Notes under the pieces: generated by a model
Seen by the model: the letters and a program-made list of their open reading frames with translations, nothing else
Told to the model about the DNA's origin: nothing
Database searches by the model: none
Source: Rhodobacteraceae bacterium HTCC2150
GTDB taxonomy: Bacteria > Pseudomonadota > Alphaproteobacteria > Rhodobacterales > Rhodobacteraceae
NCBI GenBank assembly: GCA_000169395.1
Contig: AAXZ01000015.1
Location: 1-41,178 of the forward strand
Direction of reading: 5' to 3'
Length of the DNA stretch: 41,178 nucleotides
Program-made: the position numbers and the translations under genes
Shown: in pieces, positions 25,150-34,054 of the stretch
Numbering within the stretch: position 1 is the first letter of the stretch
Layout of the letters: each line of letters begins with the position of its first letter

Positions 25150-25875
25150 TTAAGAACTTGGCAAGGATTCTGTATACTTCGCCTCTTGTGCAACCAACAC
25201 TGCTTGGGTTCGGCTGTGAACCTGAAGTTTGCGCATGATGGCTGTGACATGCGCTTTGACGGTTGTTTCTGCAATCGTCAATTCAAAGGCGATTTGTTTA
25301 TTGAGTTTACCTTCGCAAATTAGCTCGAGAATGCGCGCCTGTTGATTTGTTAAGGATGCAAGTCGGGATATTACCGTATCTTGAACGGTCGTCGATACAT
25401 TTTCGGTGAATCCATGTGGTTTGAATTGGCCACCTTCTTTGATCATATCAATGGCCTGTTTAAACACCGAACGATGGCTGTGTTTTGGAACGTAACCAGA
25501 TGCACCTGCCGTTATGGCGCCTTCGATCAAGGCCGTGTCAGTCATGGATGAAACGATGATGATGGGGCAATTATCTGCCACACGCTTTAGTTTGAGCAGG
25601 CCATTTAACCCACTGGCATCGGGTAAATTAAGATCAAGCAGAATGAGCGAAGGCAAAGGTGATGTGCTCAGCTCTGAAATGGCAGCCTGAAGATTGTCGA
25701 CCGCAACAATTTTGTTAAAGTTGGCAATCGAACCTAACGTCAGTTTCAATGCATCACAAAACAATGGGTGATCATCAATGATAAGGACCCAAGAGGGCAA
25801 ACTTGCGCTTTCGATAGGGTCCAAAGGCTTGCTGTATTTAGAATTCATGGGGCACAATATTCCAGAAAATGCCAA
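25150..25875 (-). CDS. NarL/LuxR-family response regulator
   Basis: 241 residues from the first ATG (25875); the ATG at 25848 (MNSKYSKPLDPIES) is an equally good start. The receiver domain has the DD pair in IIDDHPLF, the phospho-Asp in ILLDLNLPD and Lys in SGYVPKHS. The C-terminal LuxR HTH is LTNQQARILELICEGKLNKQ, then IAFELTIAETTVKAHV. It is the first gene of the operon, 35 bp before the FIST gene, and is the probable output of the hybrid kinase. A hairpin lies in its 5' leader at 25905-25934. Confidence 0.88.
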   Translation of the reverse strand: MAFSGILCPMNSKYSKPLDPIESASLPSWVLIIDDHPLFCDALKLTLGSIANFNKIVAVDNLQAAISELSTSPLPSLILLDLNLPDASGLNGLLKLKRVADNCPIIIVSSMTDTALIEGAITAGASGYVPKHSHRSVFKQAIDMIKEGGQFKPHGFTENVSTTVQDTVISRLASLTNQQARILELICEGKLNKQIAFELTIAETTVKAHVTAIMRKLQVHSRTQAVLVAQEAKYTESLPSS

Positions 25876-25904
25876 CCAGCAACAAGCCTAAAGTCTTATA
25901 TAAA

Positions 25905-25934
25905 AAACCGCGCCTGTTACGTCAGGCGCGGTTT
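25905..25934. terminator. Strong intrinsic hairpin between divergent genes (leader attenuator or sRNA terminator)
   Basis: Perfect 12-bp stem aaaccgcgcctg (25905-25916) / caggcgcggttt (25923-25934), 6-base loop. On the minus strand it runs into six T, and on the plus strand into gtttcgattttt. It stands between divergent genes (response regulator start 25875, coxG start 26112), where no gene ends, so it must act on a transcript starting inside the gap. Confidence 0.7.
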
Positions 25935-26111
25935 CGATTTTTAGAGTCAATACGCGTTGGAAGACGGAAGAATACCCGCAATCGATAATGTCTATGGTCT
26001 GACTTTTGTAGCACCTAAACGCTAGGTCGCGGGCCAAGGGGTAGGCCTTTAGTCTTATGGTTGAAATTTGATTTACGAGCTAGGCTCAAACAAAATGAAA
26101 GTTGATCAAGA

Positions 26112-26627
26112 ATGGATTTAAGCGACAATCGAACAATTAATGCCAATATTCAAACCGTTTGGGCCTCACTTTTGGATCCAGCGATTCTGAAAGAGTGTGT
26201 CCCTGGGTGTCAAGAAATGACAGGCACTGCGGAAACTGGCTTTAACGCCGTGGTCGTGCAAAAGGTTGGTCCAGTTAAGGCAACTTTTAAAGGTGCCGTA
26301 ACGCTAAGCGATTTGAACAAACCTGACAGCCTGACCATTTCGGGTGAGGGCACGGGTGGCCCTGCTGGATTTGCAAAGGGCGGTGCCAAGGTGCGTCTTG
26401 AGACCCAAGGTAAAACCACAATTCTGCATTACGAAGTACAAGCCAAGGTCGGGGGCAAACTTGCCCAACTTGGCAGCCGGATCATTGATGGGTTTGCCAA
26501 AAAAATGGCCGACCAGTTTTTCAATAATTTCCAAGAGGCAGTCGGGGCAGTTACGCCCATTGTTGACACAGTCAGCACTGAAAAAGGTTGGCTAGGCCGA
26601 CTGATTGATCGTCTGCTTGGGCGATAA
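26112..26627 (+). CDS. coxG: CoxG-like SRPBCC protein
   Basis: 171 residues with the CoxG fold signature: [20 protein letters not shown], then [11 protein letters not shown], and FANKMADQFF-like [17 protein letters not shown] near the C-terminus. CoxG proteins are accessory, possibly membrane-recruiting, factors of molybdenum hydroxylases; some bind quinone and deliver electrons to the respiratory chain. First gene of the cox operon, 45 bp before coxS. The C-terminal tail ([13 protein letters not shown]) is amphipathic, as in membrane-associating CoxG proteins. Confidence 0.85.
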   Translation: MDLSDNRTINANIQTVWASLLDPAILKECVPGCQEMTGTAETGFNAVVVQKVGPVKATFKGAVTLSDLNKPDSLTISGEGTGGPAGFAKGGAKVRLETQGKTTILHYEVQAKVGGKLAQLGSRIIDGFAKKMADQFFNNFQEAVGAVTPIVDTVSTEKGWLGRLIDRLLGR

Positions 26628-26671
26628 AATTCAAAACAAGAGATCTACTAATATGTCCAAGGGAGGATAGG

Positions 26672-27157
26672 ATGACAAAAGTTACCATGACCGTAAACGG
26701 TAAGGCCGTTTCTGGCACAGTGGAAGGGCGTACATTATTGACGTCGTTCCTGCGCGAAGATTTGCATTTAACAGGTACTCACGTTGGCTGCGATACATCG
26801 CAATGTGGTGCCTGCGTTGTACACGTAAATGGCAAAGCTGTGAAATCATGCACAATGTTCGCGATTGAAGCGGATGGCGCAGAAGTTTCAACAATCGAAG
26901 GCCAAGCGAATGAGGATGGATCGTTGAACGCAATCCAGGCCGCATTCCAAGAACATCACGGTCTGCAATGTGGTTTCTGCACACCAGGAATGGTGATGAC
27001 AGCGGCATCATTGTTGAAAGAAAACCCCAAGCCCACCGTGGATGAAGTCCGTAACCATCTCGAAGGCAACCTTTGCCGCTGTACCGGTTATCATAACATC
27101 ATCAAAGCAATCATGGCCGCAAGTGGACAAGACGTGTCTGCAATCGCAGCTGAATAA
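26672..27157 (+). CDS. coxS: Molybdenum hydroxylase small subunit, two [2Fe-2S] clusters (CoxS)
   Basis: 161 residues. N-terminal plant-type ferredoxin cysteines are in C-DTSQ-C-GA-C and VKSC; the C-terminal cluster is in C-GF-C-TPGM and C-R-C-TGYHNI. It carries electrons from the Mo site of CoxL to the FAD of CoxM. GGAGGATAGG precedes the ATG. Spacing to coxL is 20 bp. Confidence 0.93.
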   Translation: MTKVTMTVNGKAVSGTVEGRTLLTSFLREDLHLTGTHVGCDTSQCGACVVHVNGKAVKSCTMFAIEADGAEVSTIEGQANEDGSLNAIQAAFQEHHGLQCGFCTPGMVMTAASLLKENPKPTVDEVRNHLEGNLCRCTGYHNIIKAIMAASGQDVSAIAAE

Positions 27158-27177
27158 TAGATAAGGGAGGATACGAA

Positions 27178-29547
27178 ATGCCGAAAGATACTGGAATAGG
27201 CGCCGCTCCAAAACGCCGCGAAGACGTTCGCTTCCTAACAGGAACAGGTCAATACAGTGATGATATTTCGCTGGTAAACCAAGCGTCGGCCGTTTTTGCG
27301 CGATCAAATGTTGCGAATGGTGTGATTAAATCAATTGATACAACAGCCGCGGCCGCAATGCCCGGTGTTTTGGCCATTTTCACTGGCGAAGACTTTGTCG
27401 AAGTTGGCGGCAACCCTGCGGGTTGGCTGATCAATTCACGCGACGGCGAACCGATGAAAGAACCAAAGCGGCCTGTTTTGGCCCATGGCAAAGTGCGCCA
27501 CGTTGGTGATGCTTATGCGGCCGTTATTGCGGAAACCGTTGAGCAAGCTAAAGACGCAGTCGAAGCTATTGAGGCCGACATCGAAGAATTGCCAGCCGTC
27601 ATCAACATGAAAGATGCCCTTGCGGGATCAAATTATGTGCATGATGAAATTGAAACAAACCAGTGTTTTGACTGGGGTTGGATCGAAGACAACCGTGCCG
27701 CCACCGATGAGGCGATCAAAAACGCGCATCACGTGACGACGTTGGATTTGGTCAACAACCGATTGGTGCCAAACGCAATGGAACCGCGTTGTTCTATGGC
27801 CAACTATAATGCCGCGATGAATGAGTATACATTGTACACCACATCGCAAAACCCGCACTTAACGCGCCTGTTGATTTCCGCGTTTGTTTTGGGCATTCCC
27901 GAAAACAAATTGACCGTAATTGCGCCAGATGTTGGTGGCGGTTTTGGATCAAAAATCTATCACTACGGCGAAGAAGCTTTGGTGCTTGCTGCCGCGAAAA
28001 AGTTGAAGCGGCCCGTGAAATGGACATCGGATCGCACCGAAGCATTTTTGACAGATGCACATGGTCGAGACCACGTAACGACCATCGAATTGGCCATGGA
28101 CAAAGAGGGCAACTTTCTTGCCTTCCGTACTGAAACAATGGCCAACGTCGGCGCATATTTGTCAAACTTTTCGACGGCAACACCGACATTTTTGCACGGC
28201 ACATTGATGGCCGGCAATTATACGGTTCCATTGGTTTATGTGAATGTAAAAGCCGTATTCACAAACACAGCACCCGTTGATGCATATCGTGGTGCCGGAC
28301 GTCCTGAGGCGACATATTCAATCGAACGTGTGATCGATAAAGCCGCACGTGAAATTGGCATGGACCCAATCGAATTGCGTCGCAAGAATTTTGTGAAACC
28401 GGATCAATATCCATTCGGCAGCGCAGCAGGGCTTGAATATGATTCAGGTAACTATGATGCGTTGATGGACAAGATGGAAGATGTCGCGGATTTGGCTGGT
28501 TTTGATGCCCGTCGTGCTGCGTCAGAAGCCAAAGGTCTGCTTCGCGGACGCGGCGTGAACGCCTACATCGAGGCTTGTGGCATTGCGCCGTCAAACCTGG
28601 TTGGCATTCTTGGATCGCGCGTTGGCCTGTACGATGCCTCGACTGTACGTGTGAATGCGACGGGAAATATTTCCGTCATGGTTGGGGCGCACAGTCACGG
28701 CCAAGGTCACGAAACAGCATTTCCGCAAATCGTGGCGGAACTGTTGGGTGTGGACGCGGCATCGGTTGATATCGTTCATGGCGACACCTCGAAAATTCCA
28801 TTCGGGATGGGGACATATGGATCGCGTTCTTTGGCTGTCTGTGGATCTGCGATTGTACGTGCAACCGAAAAAATCATCGTGAAAGCTAAGAAAATCGCCG
28901 CGCATATGTTAGAAATAACAGACAGCGAAGTTGAATTCAACGATGGTGTTTTTTCTGCAGTCGGCACAAACAAAACCGTAAGTTTCGGTGATGTAGCGCT
29001 GAAAGCTTATATTCCACATGATTTCCCGATTGATGCAATTGAGCCTGGTTTAGAAGAAACGGCATTTTATGACCCGGCCAACTTTACCTACCCAAGTGGC
29101 GCCTATTGCTGCGAAGTAGAAGTTGATCCGGAAACAGGCAAAGTGACCGTTGAGCGCATGACCGCAGTTGATGACTTTGGGAACATTGTGAACCCAATGA
29201 TTGTTACGGGTCAGGTCCATGGCGGCTTGGGGCAGGGTATTGGTCAAGCGTTGCTTGAAAACACTGTCTATGACGAAACGGGTCAGCTGTTGAATGCATC
29301 CTATATGGATTACACCATGCCACGCGCCGATGATCTGCCGTTTTACGCTGTTGATCATTCGCAAGGCACGGCCTGTACGCACAATCCCTTAGGCGTAAAA
29401 GGGTGCGGTGAAGCAGGCGCGATTGGATCACCCCCGACCGTTGTCAACGCCGTCATCGACGCTTTGCAGTCGGGTGGAAACAATGTCACCCATATCGATA
29501 TGCCAGTCAGCCCACTAAATGTGTGGACTGCCATTCAGAACGCTTAA
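27178..29547 (+). CDS. coxL: Molybdenum hydroxylase large subunit, form II CoxL-like
   Basis: 789 residues, full length for the family. The MCD-cofactor active site is shown by VGGGFGSKIY (about 253-262), the loop A369-Y-R-G-A-G-R375, and the catalytic Glu E745 in GCGEAGAIGSPP. True form I CO dehydrogenase has AYxCSFR with the Cys that binds Cu; here the loop is AYRGAGR, the form II signature. Oxidation of CO is therefore doubtful, and hydroxylation of an aldehyde, purine or N-heterocycle is at least as likely. It lies between coxS and coxM in one operon. Confidence 0.92.
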   Translation: MPKDTGIGAAPKRREDVRFLTGTGQYSDDISLVNQASAVFARSNVANGVIKSIDTTAAAAMPGVLAIFTGEDFVEVGGNPAGWLINSRDGEPMKEPKRPVLAHGKVRHVGDAYAAVIAETVEQAKDAVEAIEADIEELPAVINMKDALAGSNYVHDEIETNQCFDWGWIEDNRAATDEAIKNAHHVTTLDLVNNRLVPNAMEPRCSMANYNAAMNEYTLYTTSQNPHLTRLLISAFVLGIPENKLTVIAPDVGGGFGSKIYHYGEEALVLAAAKKLKRPVKWTSDRTEAFLTDAHGRDHVTTIELAMDKEGNFLAFRTETMANVGAYLSNFSTATPTFLHGTLMAGNYTVPLVYVNVKAVFTNTAPVDAYRGAGRPEATYSIERVIDKAAREIGMDPIELRRKNFVKPDQYPFGSAAGLEYDSGNYDALMDKMEDVADLAGFDARRAASEAKGLLRGRGVNAYIEACGIAPSNLVGILGSRVGLYDASTVRVNATGNISVMVGAHSHGQGHETAFPQIVAELLGVDAASVDIVHGDTSKIPFGMGTYGSRSLAVCGSAIVRATEKIIVKAKKIAAHMLEITDSEVEFNDGVFSAVGTNKTVSFGDVALKAYIPHDFPIDAIEPGLEETAFYDPANFTYPSGAYCCEVEVDPETGKVTVERMTAVDDFGNIVNPMIVTGQVHGGLGQGIGQALLENTVYDETGQLLNASYMDYTMPRADDLPFYAVDHSQGTACTHNPLGVKGCGEAGAIGSPPTVVNAVIDALQSGGNNVTHIDMPVSPLNVWTAIQNA

Positions 29548-29562
29548 GAAAGGAGCCTTTTC

Positions 29563-30339
29563 ATGTATGAACTAGAAATTGAACGTCCAACAACTGTTGC
29601 TGATGCTGTCTCCGCATTAGGCGGCGAGGCGCAACTGCTGGGTGGGGGTCAAACATTGATCCCAACCTTAAAACAACGCCTAGCTGACCCTGAAAAGTTG
29701 GTATCACTTAGTGGCATTGCAGACATGCAGGGTATTTCTGCATCTGGTGACACCGTCGAAATTGGCGGTGGAACGATCCATGCTGATGTGGCGGCCGATG
29801 GCACCTATGCGGCGCTGTCTGAATTGGCGTCTCATATTGGTGATCCTGCCGTGCGTAACCGAGGCACAATTGGCGGCTCTATTGCCAATAATGATCCGGC
29901 CGCCTGCTATCCAGCAGCCGCACTTGGGTCAGGTGCAACGATCGTGACAAACAAGCGCGAAATTGCGGCCGATGACTTTTTTCAGGGCTTGTTTGAGACG
30001 GCCTTGGCCGAAGGTGAAATTGTCACCGCAGTCAAGTTTCCCATGCCACAACAAGCAAAATACATCAAATTTGTGCAGCCTGCATCGCGGTTTGCATTGG
30101 TTGGTGTGTTCGTTGCAAAATTTGCGGATGGTGTCCGGGTCGCTGTGACAGGTGCATCAAATGACGGTGTTTACCGTTGGTCCGAAGCCGAAGCAGCATT
30201 AAGCGCTGATTTCTCGGCAAGTGCCTTGGAGGGTTTGACTGTTTCATCTGATGATATGGTAACCGACTTACATGGGTCCGCCGAATACCGGGCGCATTTG
30301 GTCAAGGTAATGACCGCGCGCGCGGTAAATGCAGCCTAA
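29563..30339 (+). CDS. coxM: Molybdenum hydroxylase FAD subunit (CoxM)
   Basis: 258 residues. FAD-binding motifs of the family are present: LLGGGQTLIP near residue 27 (usual AGGQSL-type) and IGDPAVRNRGTIGGSIANND near residues 91-110. It accepts electrons from CoxS and passes them to a quinone or oxygen. It starts 15 bp after coxL and ends at a clear terminator (30371-30395), so it is the last gene of the operon. The protein is somewhat short at the C-terminus compared with typical 270-290 residue members. Confidence 0.9.
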   Translation: MYELEIERPTTVADAVSALGGEAQLLGGGQTLIPTLKQRLADPEKLVSLSGIADMQGISASGDTVEIGGGTIHADVAADGTYAALSELASHIGDPAVRNRGTIGGSIANNDPAACYPAAALGSGATIVTNKREIAADDFFQGLFETALAEGEIVTAVKFPMPQQAKYIKFVQPASRFALVGVFVAKFADGVRVAVTGASNDGVYRWSEAEAALSADFSASALEGLTVSSDDMVTDLHGSAEYRAHLVKVMTARAVNAA

Positions 30340-30370
30340 TACGTAATTCAATTTACACAACAAAAATCAA

Positions 30371-30395
30371 AGCCCCGCCAATGTGGGGCTTTTTT
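30371..30395 (+). terminator. Rho-independent terminator of the cox operon
   Basis: agcccc (30371-30376) pairs with ggggct (30385-30390), 8-base loop, followed by five T (30391-30395). It lies 31 bp after the coxM stop. Confidence 0.85.
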
Positions 30396-30406
30396 AGTTC
30401 TAGGAA

Positions 30407-30940
30407 CTAGAGCGTGATTAAATTGGGTGCTGTGTTGCGAACGAAATCTTGGGTTACCAATCCATGACGCACGGCATCAATTATTAGGACGGGCTCATCG
30501 GTGGTGGAGATATCCATGAAATCTTGCAGCACTTCAAAGCTGCATTTGCTTAGGACCGCCTTTGCAATTGACGGGGATCCGATGTCAACGATTCACAGAT
30601 CAAGATAGGGCTGATCGGGGTTCTCGGTGGCCTCTGGGTCGTCATCTTCCCAAAGCGTGCCAGCAAAAACCGCGTCAATTTCTTTATTTAGAACAAGTCG
30701 TCGTTTTGCGATGCCTTGTTCAACCAAATCACCCCAACTTAATTCTTCGGTATATTCTTTGTTGGCGAAGGCTGGTGGTTCTTTTGAACATTCCTGCGCA
30801 TGTCGCCATTGTGCTTTGCTATCTGTGGATTGGTTTGAATGAAACGGCTGCTATAACGGCTGTTGCATTGAATAAAACTGCAATGGATGCGGTTTCAATT
30901 CGCGAAGGTGTGCAGGCTTTGGACCCCAAGTTGGGGTAAA
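30407..30940 (-). pseudogene. Remnant of a NosR/NirI-like FMN-binding domain protein
   Basis: On the minus strand, in one frame, 30850-30407 reads LSWGDLVEQGIAKRRLVLNK, EIDAVFAGTLWEDDDPE, PDQPYLDL-stop-IVDIGSPSIAKAV and HGLVTQDFVRNTAPNLITL. This resembles the periplasmic N-terminal region of NosR/NirI-family proteins (the pattern FAGT-WEDDDPEA ... LDLWVVDIG ... RHGLVSEDFVRNT as I remember it). The in-frame TGA stands where a Trp codon (TGG) is expected. Further upstream, similarity seems to continue in another frame (RIETASIAVLFNATAVIAAV, about 30900-30840). The polyferredoxin half and the true N-terminus are missing. It is a decayed fragment in the gap between the cox terminator and XdhC. 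Confidence 0.55.
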
Positions 30941-31035
30941 TGTCCAAAATTTATCGTATGACAGCCTTTGCAAAATCGTTTTGTTGGTTGAGTTTTTGGG
31001 CCGCAGCAACGCGTTGGCGTTTATCTGACAAATAA

Positions 31036-31995
31036 TTACACACTTTCTAGCGAAAGGATTTCGGCCAGAACCGAAACCGCGAGCGTGTTGCTGTCGCGCA
31101 CTGAGGGAATCAATCCAATGGGGCCGTGTATTTTATCTAACTGCGCCGCAGAAACACCCATTGATGACAGTTCGGCCATGCGGTTGTCACGCGTTCGCAT
31201 GCTTCCCTGACATCCAATATAAAATGTCTCACCGCCTACGACGTCTTTCAGAATAGGAGCCTCCCATTCGTGATCATGGAAAAAGCAAAGTACAGCGGTT
31301 CTATCGTCTAGATCGATATCTTCTGGGGAATGCGGATGAAAAATCTGCTTCATCGACCACCCCGCCAATTTGGCCTTGGTCAATGTTTCACTATCGGGCG
31401 AAACCAATGTGCCTAAATACCCCAAAGATTGCGTCAGCTTAACGAATGTACAGGCCTCTGGTCCTTTGCCGAAAACCACGAATTTGATCGAGGGGATAAG
31501 GCGTAGGATGAACTGATCATGGTTTAGTTGCGTGTCAGCGAATGAGCCAGCCGTAATCTTTCCACTGGCAAGGTCGATTGAAATATTCGTGGGTTTTCTG
31601 TCGATTTCAACGGCACTAATCAACGCCAATTCAGACAATGATGGTTGTGGCAGCAATAATATTTCTAACCCACCCCCACAAGGCAATTGAATATCGATGA
31701 AGGGTGAGCCTTGGCCATACAACACACGTTGAGGCACATTCGTTTCACGAACTTTGTCTGCGTGGATCGCCAGATCAGCTTCGATGCAGCCTGACGAAAG
31801 ACTGCCAAAACGATCACCGCATTTACTGAAAACCATACTGGCGCCGACAGCACGATATGAAGGCCCGACGGTTCGAATGATAAGCGCCAAGACACCGGCA
31901 ATTTCACCACATGCCAAGCTGAGCATTGGGTTATTTTCGACAGAAGGTCGGCGCAATCTTTTTGATGCATTTTCGGGGGTGATCATATGGTTCAA
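31036..31995 (-). CDS. XdhC/CoxI family maturation factor
   Basis: 319 residues (TTG at 31995 or ATG at 31986). N-terminal XdhC domain: LALIIRTVGPSYRAVGASMV, then GSLSSGCIEADL with the conserved Cys, and QLPCGGGLEILL. The C-terminal half is Rossmann-like (IKFVVFGKGPEACTFVKLTQ, AVLCFFHDHEWEAPIL, FYIGCQGSMRTRD). These proteins bind and sulfurate the molybdenum cofactor for insertion into xanthine-dehydrogenase/CoxL-type enzymes. It faces the coxGSLM operon and very likely matures that enzyme. Confidence 0.87.
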   Translation of the reverse strand: MNHMITPENASKRLRRPSVENNPMLSLACGEIAGVLALIIRTVGPSYRAVGASMVFSKCGDRFGSLSSGCIEADLAIHADKVRETNVPQRVLYGQGSPFIDIQLPCGGGLEILLLPQPSLSELALISAVEIDRKPTNISIDLASGKITAGSFADTQLNHDQFILRLIPSIKFVVFGKGPEACTFVKLTQSLGYLGTLVSPDSETLTKAKLAGWSMKQIFHPHSPEDIDLDDRTAVLCFFHDHEWEAPILKDVVGGETFYIGCQGSMRTRDNRMAELSSMGVSAAQLDKIHGPIGLIPSVRDSNTLAVSVLAEILSLESV

Positions 31996-32017
31996 GTGTG
32001 ATCCCTCTTGTGATTTT

Positions 32018-32401
32018 CTACTCGACCGAACGCAAAAAATCGATCAGATTGCTGATGTCTTGATCCTTGCGTAATCCAGAGAAAGACATCTTGGTTCCTG
32101 GGATAAATTTACGGGGTTTGCGCAAAAATTCAGTTAAGGACGCGTCGTCCCAAACAAGGCCTATTTCTGCGGCGGCGCGCAATTCGCTTGAATATTGAAA
32201 ACCTTCCACCACACCCGCAGGCACGCCCATGATACCTGTAAGAATTGGGCCCGTTTTGTTCGTCGCACCCTCACCGATTGTGTGACAAGCCTTACATTTT
32301 CGAAAGACTTTTTTACCACGATCAATATCTGCCTCGGCAAAACCAAAGCTTCCGAATATTGTTGCGACAACGCACACTGCAATAGACAAAAATCGACGCA
32401 T
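32018..32401 (-). CDS. Class I c-type cytochrome
   Basis: 127 residues from the ATG at 32401 (GGAG upstream; an earlier TTG at 32413 is less likely). A Sec signal peptide is followed by a single heme site CKACH, then KTGPILTGIMG and a distal Met in PGTKMSFSGL. It is a small soluble periplasmic monoheme cytochrome of the c2/c550 type. It is encoded 22 bp before xdhC on the same strand, so it may be an electron carrier of the nearby oxidative system; that link is only positional. Confidence 0.88.
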   Translation of the reverse strand: MRRFLSIAVCVVATIFGSFGFAEADIDRGKKVFRKCKACHTIGEGATNKTGPILTGIMGVPAGVVEGFQYSSELRAAAEIGLVWDDASLTEFLRKPRKFIPGTKMSFSGLRKDQDISNLIDFLRSVE

Positions 32402-32558
32402 CCAAAACTCCAATTTACTTAATTCGTTTTATCAAAGCCAAAATTAGCGTTCTATGAGACTTTGGTCGCTGTCAGCGGTGAGGGCCATGAAATCAATTGC
32501 GTATTTCCACCTAAAACTGACTGTTGTGAAGTATAATTGATTGGCGCAAACAATGGGT

Positions 32559-33986
32559 TCAGGATGCAAAACCTAAACTGAGCACATAAAACGATATCGC
32601 GAACAGCACGAAACACACCAAGGCATAAAGCCCATTCCACCGCCACGTCAGTGTTGTCGGTGCAATATTTGTGATGGCCGATATCAACAACGTTGCAGAT
32701 GCGTTTGGTGATGCCGACATGCTAAGTGCCCAACCTGCGCCCAGTGCAAAAACGATCAGGTTTGGATCGGCGGGCAACATGGGTAATTCGTTAATCACAG
32801 CGGCCAAAAACACCACCACCAAAATCGGGCTTAGGGCGATTTGACCGCAAATTGTGATCAAAACGGGTAGGGACACTAAAAACAGCCACACGGGCATTTG
32901 TGAAATATTCAACACTTCGGCGACTTGTGCCACGGGTGCCAATCTCGCGCCTGCCTCACCTATGAAACCTGCGGCGCCTAAAACAAAGGCGCTTAGGGCA
33001 GGGTCTTTGGTTTCATCGACAAAGATTACTTTCAAACGCCTTAAGGTGGCAGTAACCGCCAACGAAGGTGCCGCTTTTAGGTTTTGTTCAAATATCCACG
33101 CCACCATGATGATCGGCGCTACCAACATTAGCGCCACGGCGGCGGACACATCGGCAAGGATCAACACTAAATATGTGGCGGCGATCAACAGGCCACAAAT
33201 TGTGGCAAAACGAATGCCAGACGTTTTGGGAAAAGTTGGCCGTGATTGGGACGCAACTGCTGGCAAACTTCGCCATAGCAAAAGGTCCAATGCTCGGCCT
33301 ACAAAAATCATTACCAATGAGGCGGATATACCTAACAACATGACGACACCTGTTTGAACACCGGCAAACGACGTGAATAAAACTGCTTGCGTCAGCGCCG
33401 TGGGTGACCAAAGGATCATCCACGAAAATCCCCTAAGGAGACCCGATATTTGGCGTTGTTCATCTACTGCTTGGCGCTCAACTGATTGCCCCGATGCCCT
33501 GACGCCGCGTTGTATCAAGGGCGTCAGCAAACTGATGGCACCAAAGTTCAGTAAAACGCCCATAATATGCCCGCCGAATGCCAACGAGTAATACCGTCGT
33601 CCCGATGGTTGCCGTGTCATGTATTGACCCAGCGCTAATACTGATCCCGAACTTTGTGCTGCGTTCTTTAGCAAGGTCACAAGATAAATAAATGCCCCAA
33701 AGAACGCTGCGCGGTTAAGGGCGGAAATGATGTTGATTGCGTCACCATCCTTGATCAAAAGCCCCAAAACCATCAATCCGGCAAGTGTGGTTAGCGCCCA
33801 TTCGCGCAAGCTGAAATGGGGCATCAATAAAGGAACAAGTGTCAAAAATGTGAGGTGCGCAATTATGTTAAAAACCGCCACATCAAGATAAATGATGCCG
33901 ATTTCCGCGCCAGCCAATATGATCATGCAAGTCGCAATCGCGACGTCCAACCATGACACACTTGATTTTGCTTCACCCATTTCCAT
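32559..33986 (-). CDS. Multi-spanning membrane permease, ion-transporter type (substrate unknown)
   Basis: 475 residues with about 11-12 hydrophobic segments. Two halves each end in a small-residue-rich loop region (FGGHIMGVLLNFGAISLLTP and GAGWALSMSASPNASATLLI), the arrangement expected of ion-transporter superfamily permeases such as ArsB/SLC13/DctM-like proteins. I cannot assign a family with certainty. It lies 157 bp upstream of the cytochrome gene on the same strand and is divergent from a cupin gene. Confidence 0.65.
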   Translation of the reverse strand: MEMGEAKSSVSWLDVAIATCMIILAGAEIGIIYLDVAVFNIIAHLTFLTLVPLLMPHFSLREWALTTLAGLMVLGLLIKDGDAINIISALNRAAFFGAFIYLVTLLKNAAQSSGSVLALGQYMTRQPSGRRYYSLAFGGHIMGVLLNFGAISLLTPLIQRGVRASGQSVERQAVDEQRQISGLLRGFSWMILWSPTALTQAVLFTSFAGVQTGVVMLLGISASLVMIFVGRALDLLLWRSLPAVASQSRPTFPKTSGIRFATICGLLIAATYLVLILADVSAAVALMLVAPIIMVAWIFEQNLKAAPSLAVTATLRRLKVIFVDETKDPALSAFVLGAAGFIGEAGARLAPVAQVAEVLNISQMPVWLFLVSLPVLITICGQIALSPILVVVFLAAVINELPMLPADPNLIVFALGAGWALSMSASPNASATLLISAITNIAPTTLTWRWNGLYALVCFVLFAISFYVLSLGFAS

Positions 33987-34054
33987 TACCCAGAATACCG
34001 GTTTAGATTGTCACAACTCTGCACAACTTTCACCTTTAGAAAGCTATCCACCAA

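Noticed and set aside
26112-30339. Genuine (form I) aerobic CO dehydrogenase
   Set aside because: The active-site loop is AYRGAGR without the Cu-binding Cys of AYxCSFR.
30562-30939. A 125-codon plus-strand frame after the cox terminator
   Set aside because: It is antisense to the NosR-like remnant, which explains the sequence better.
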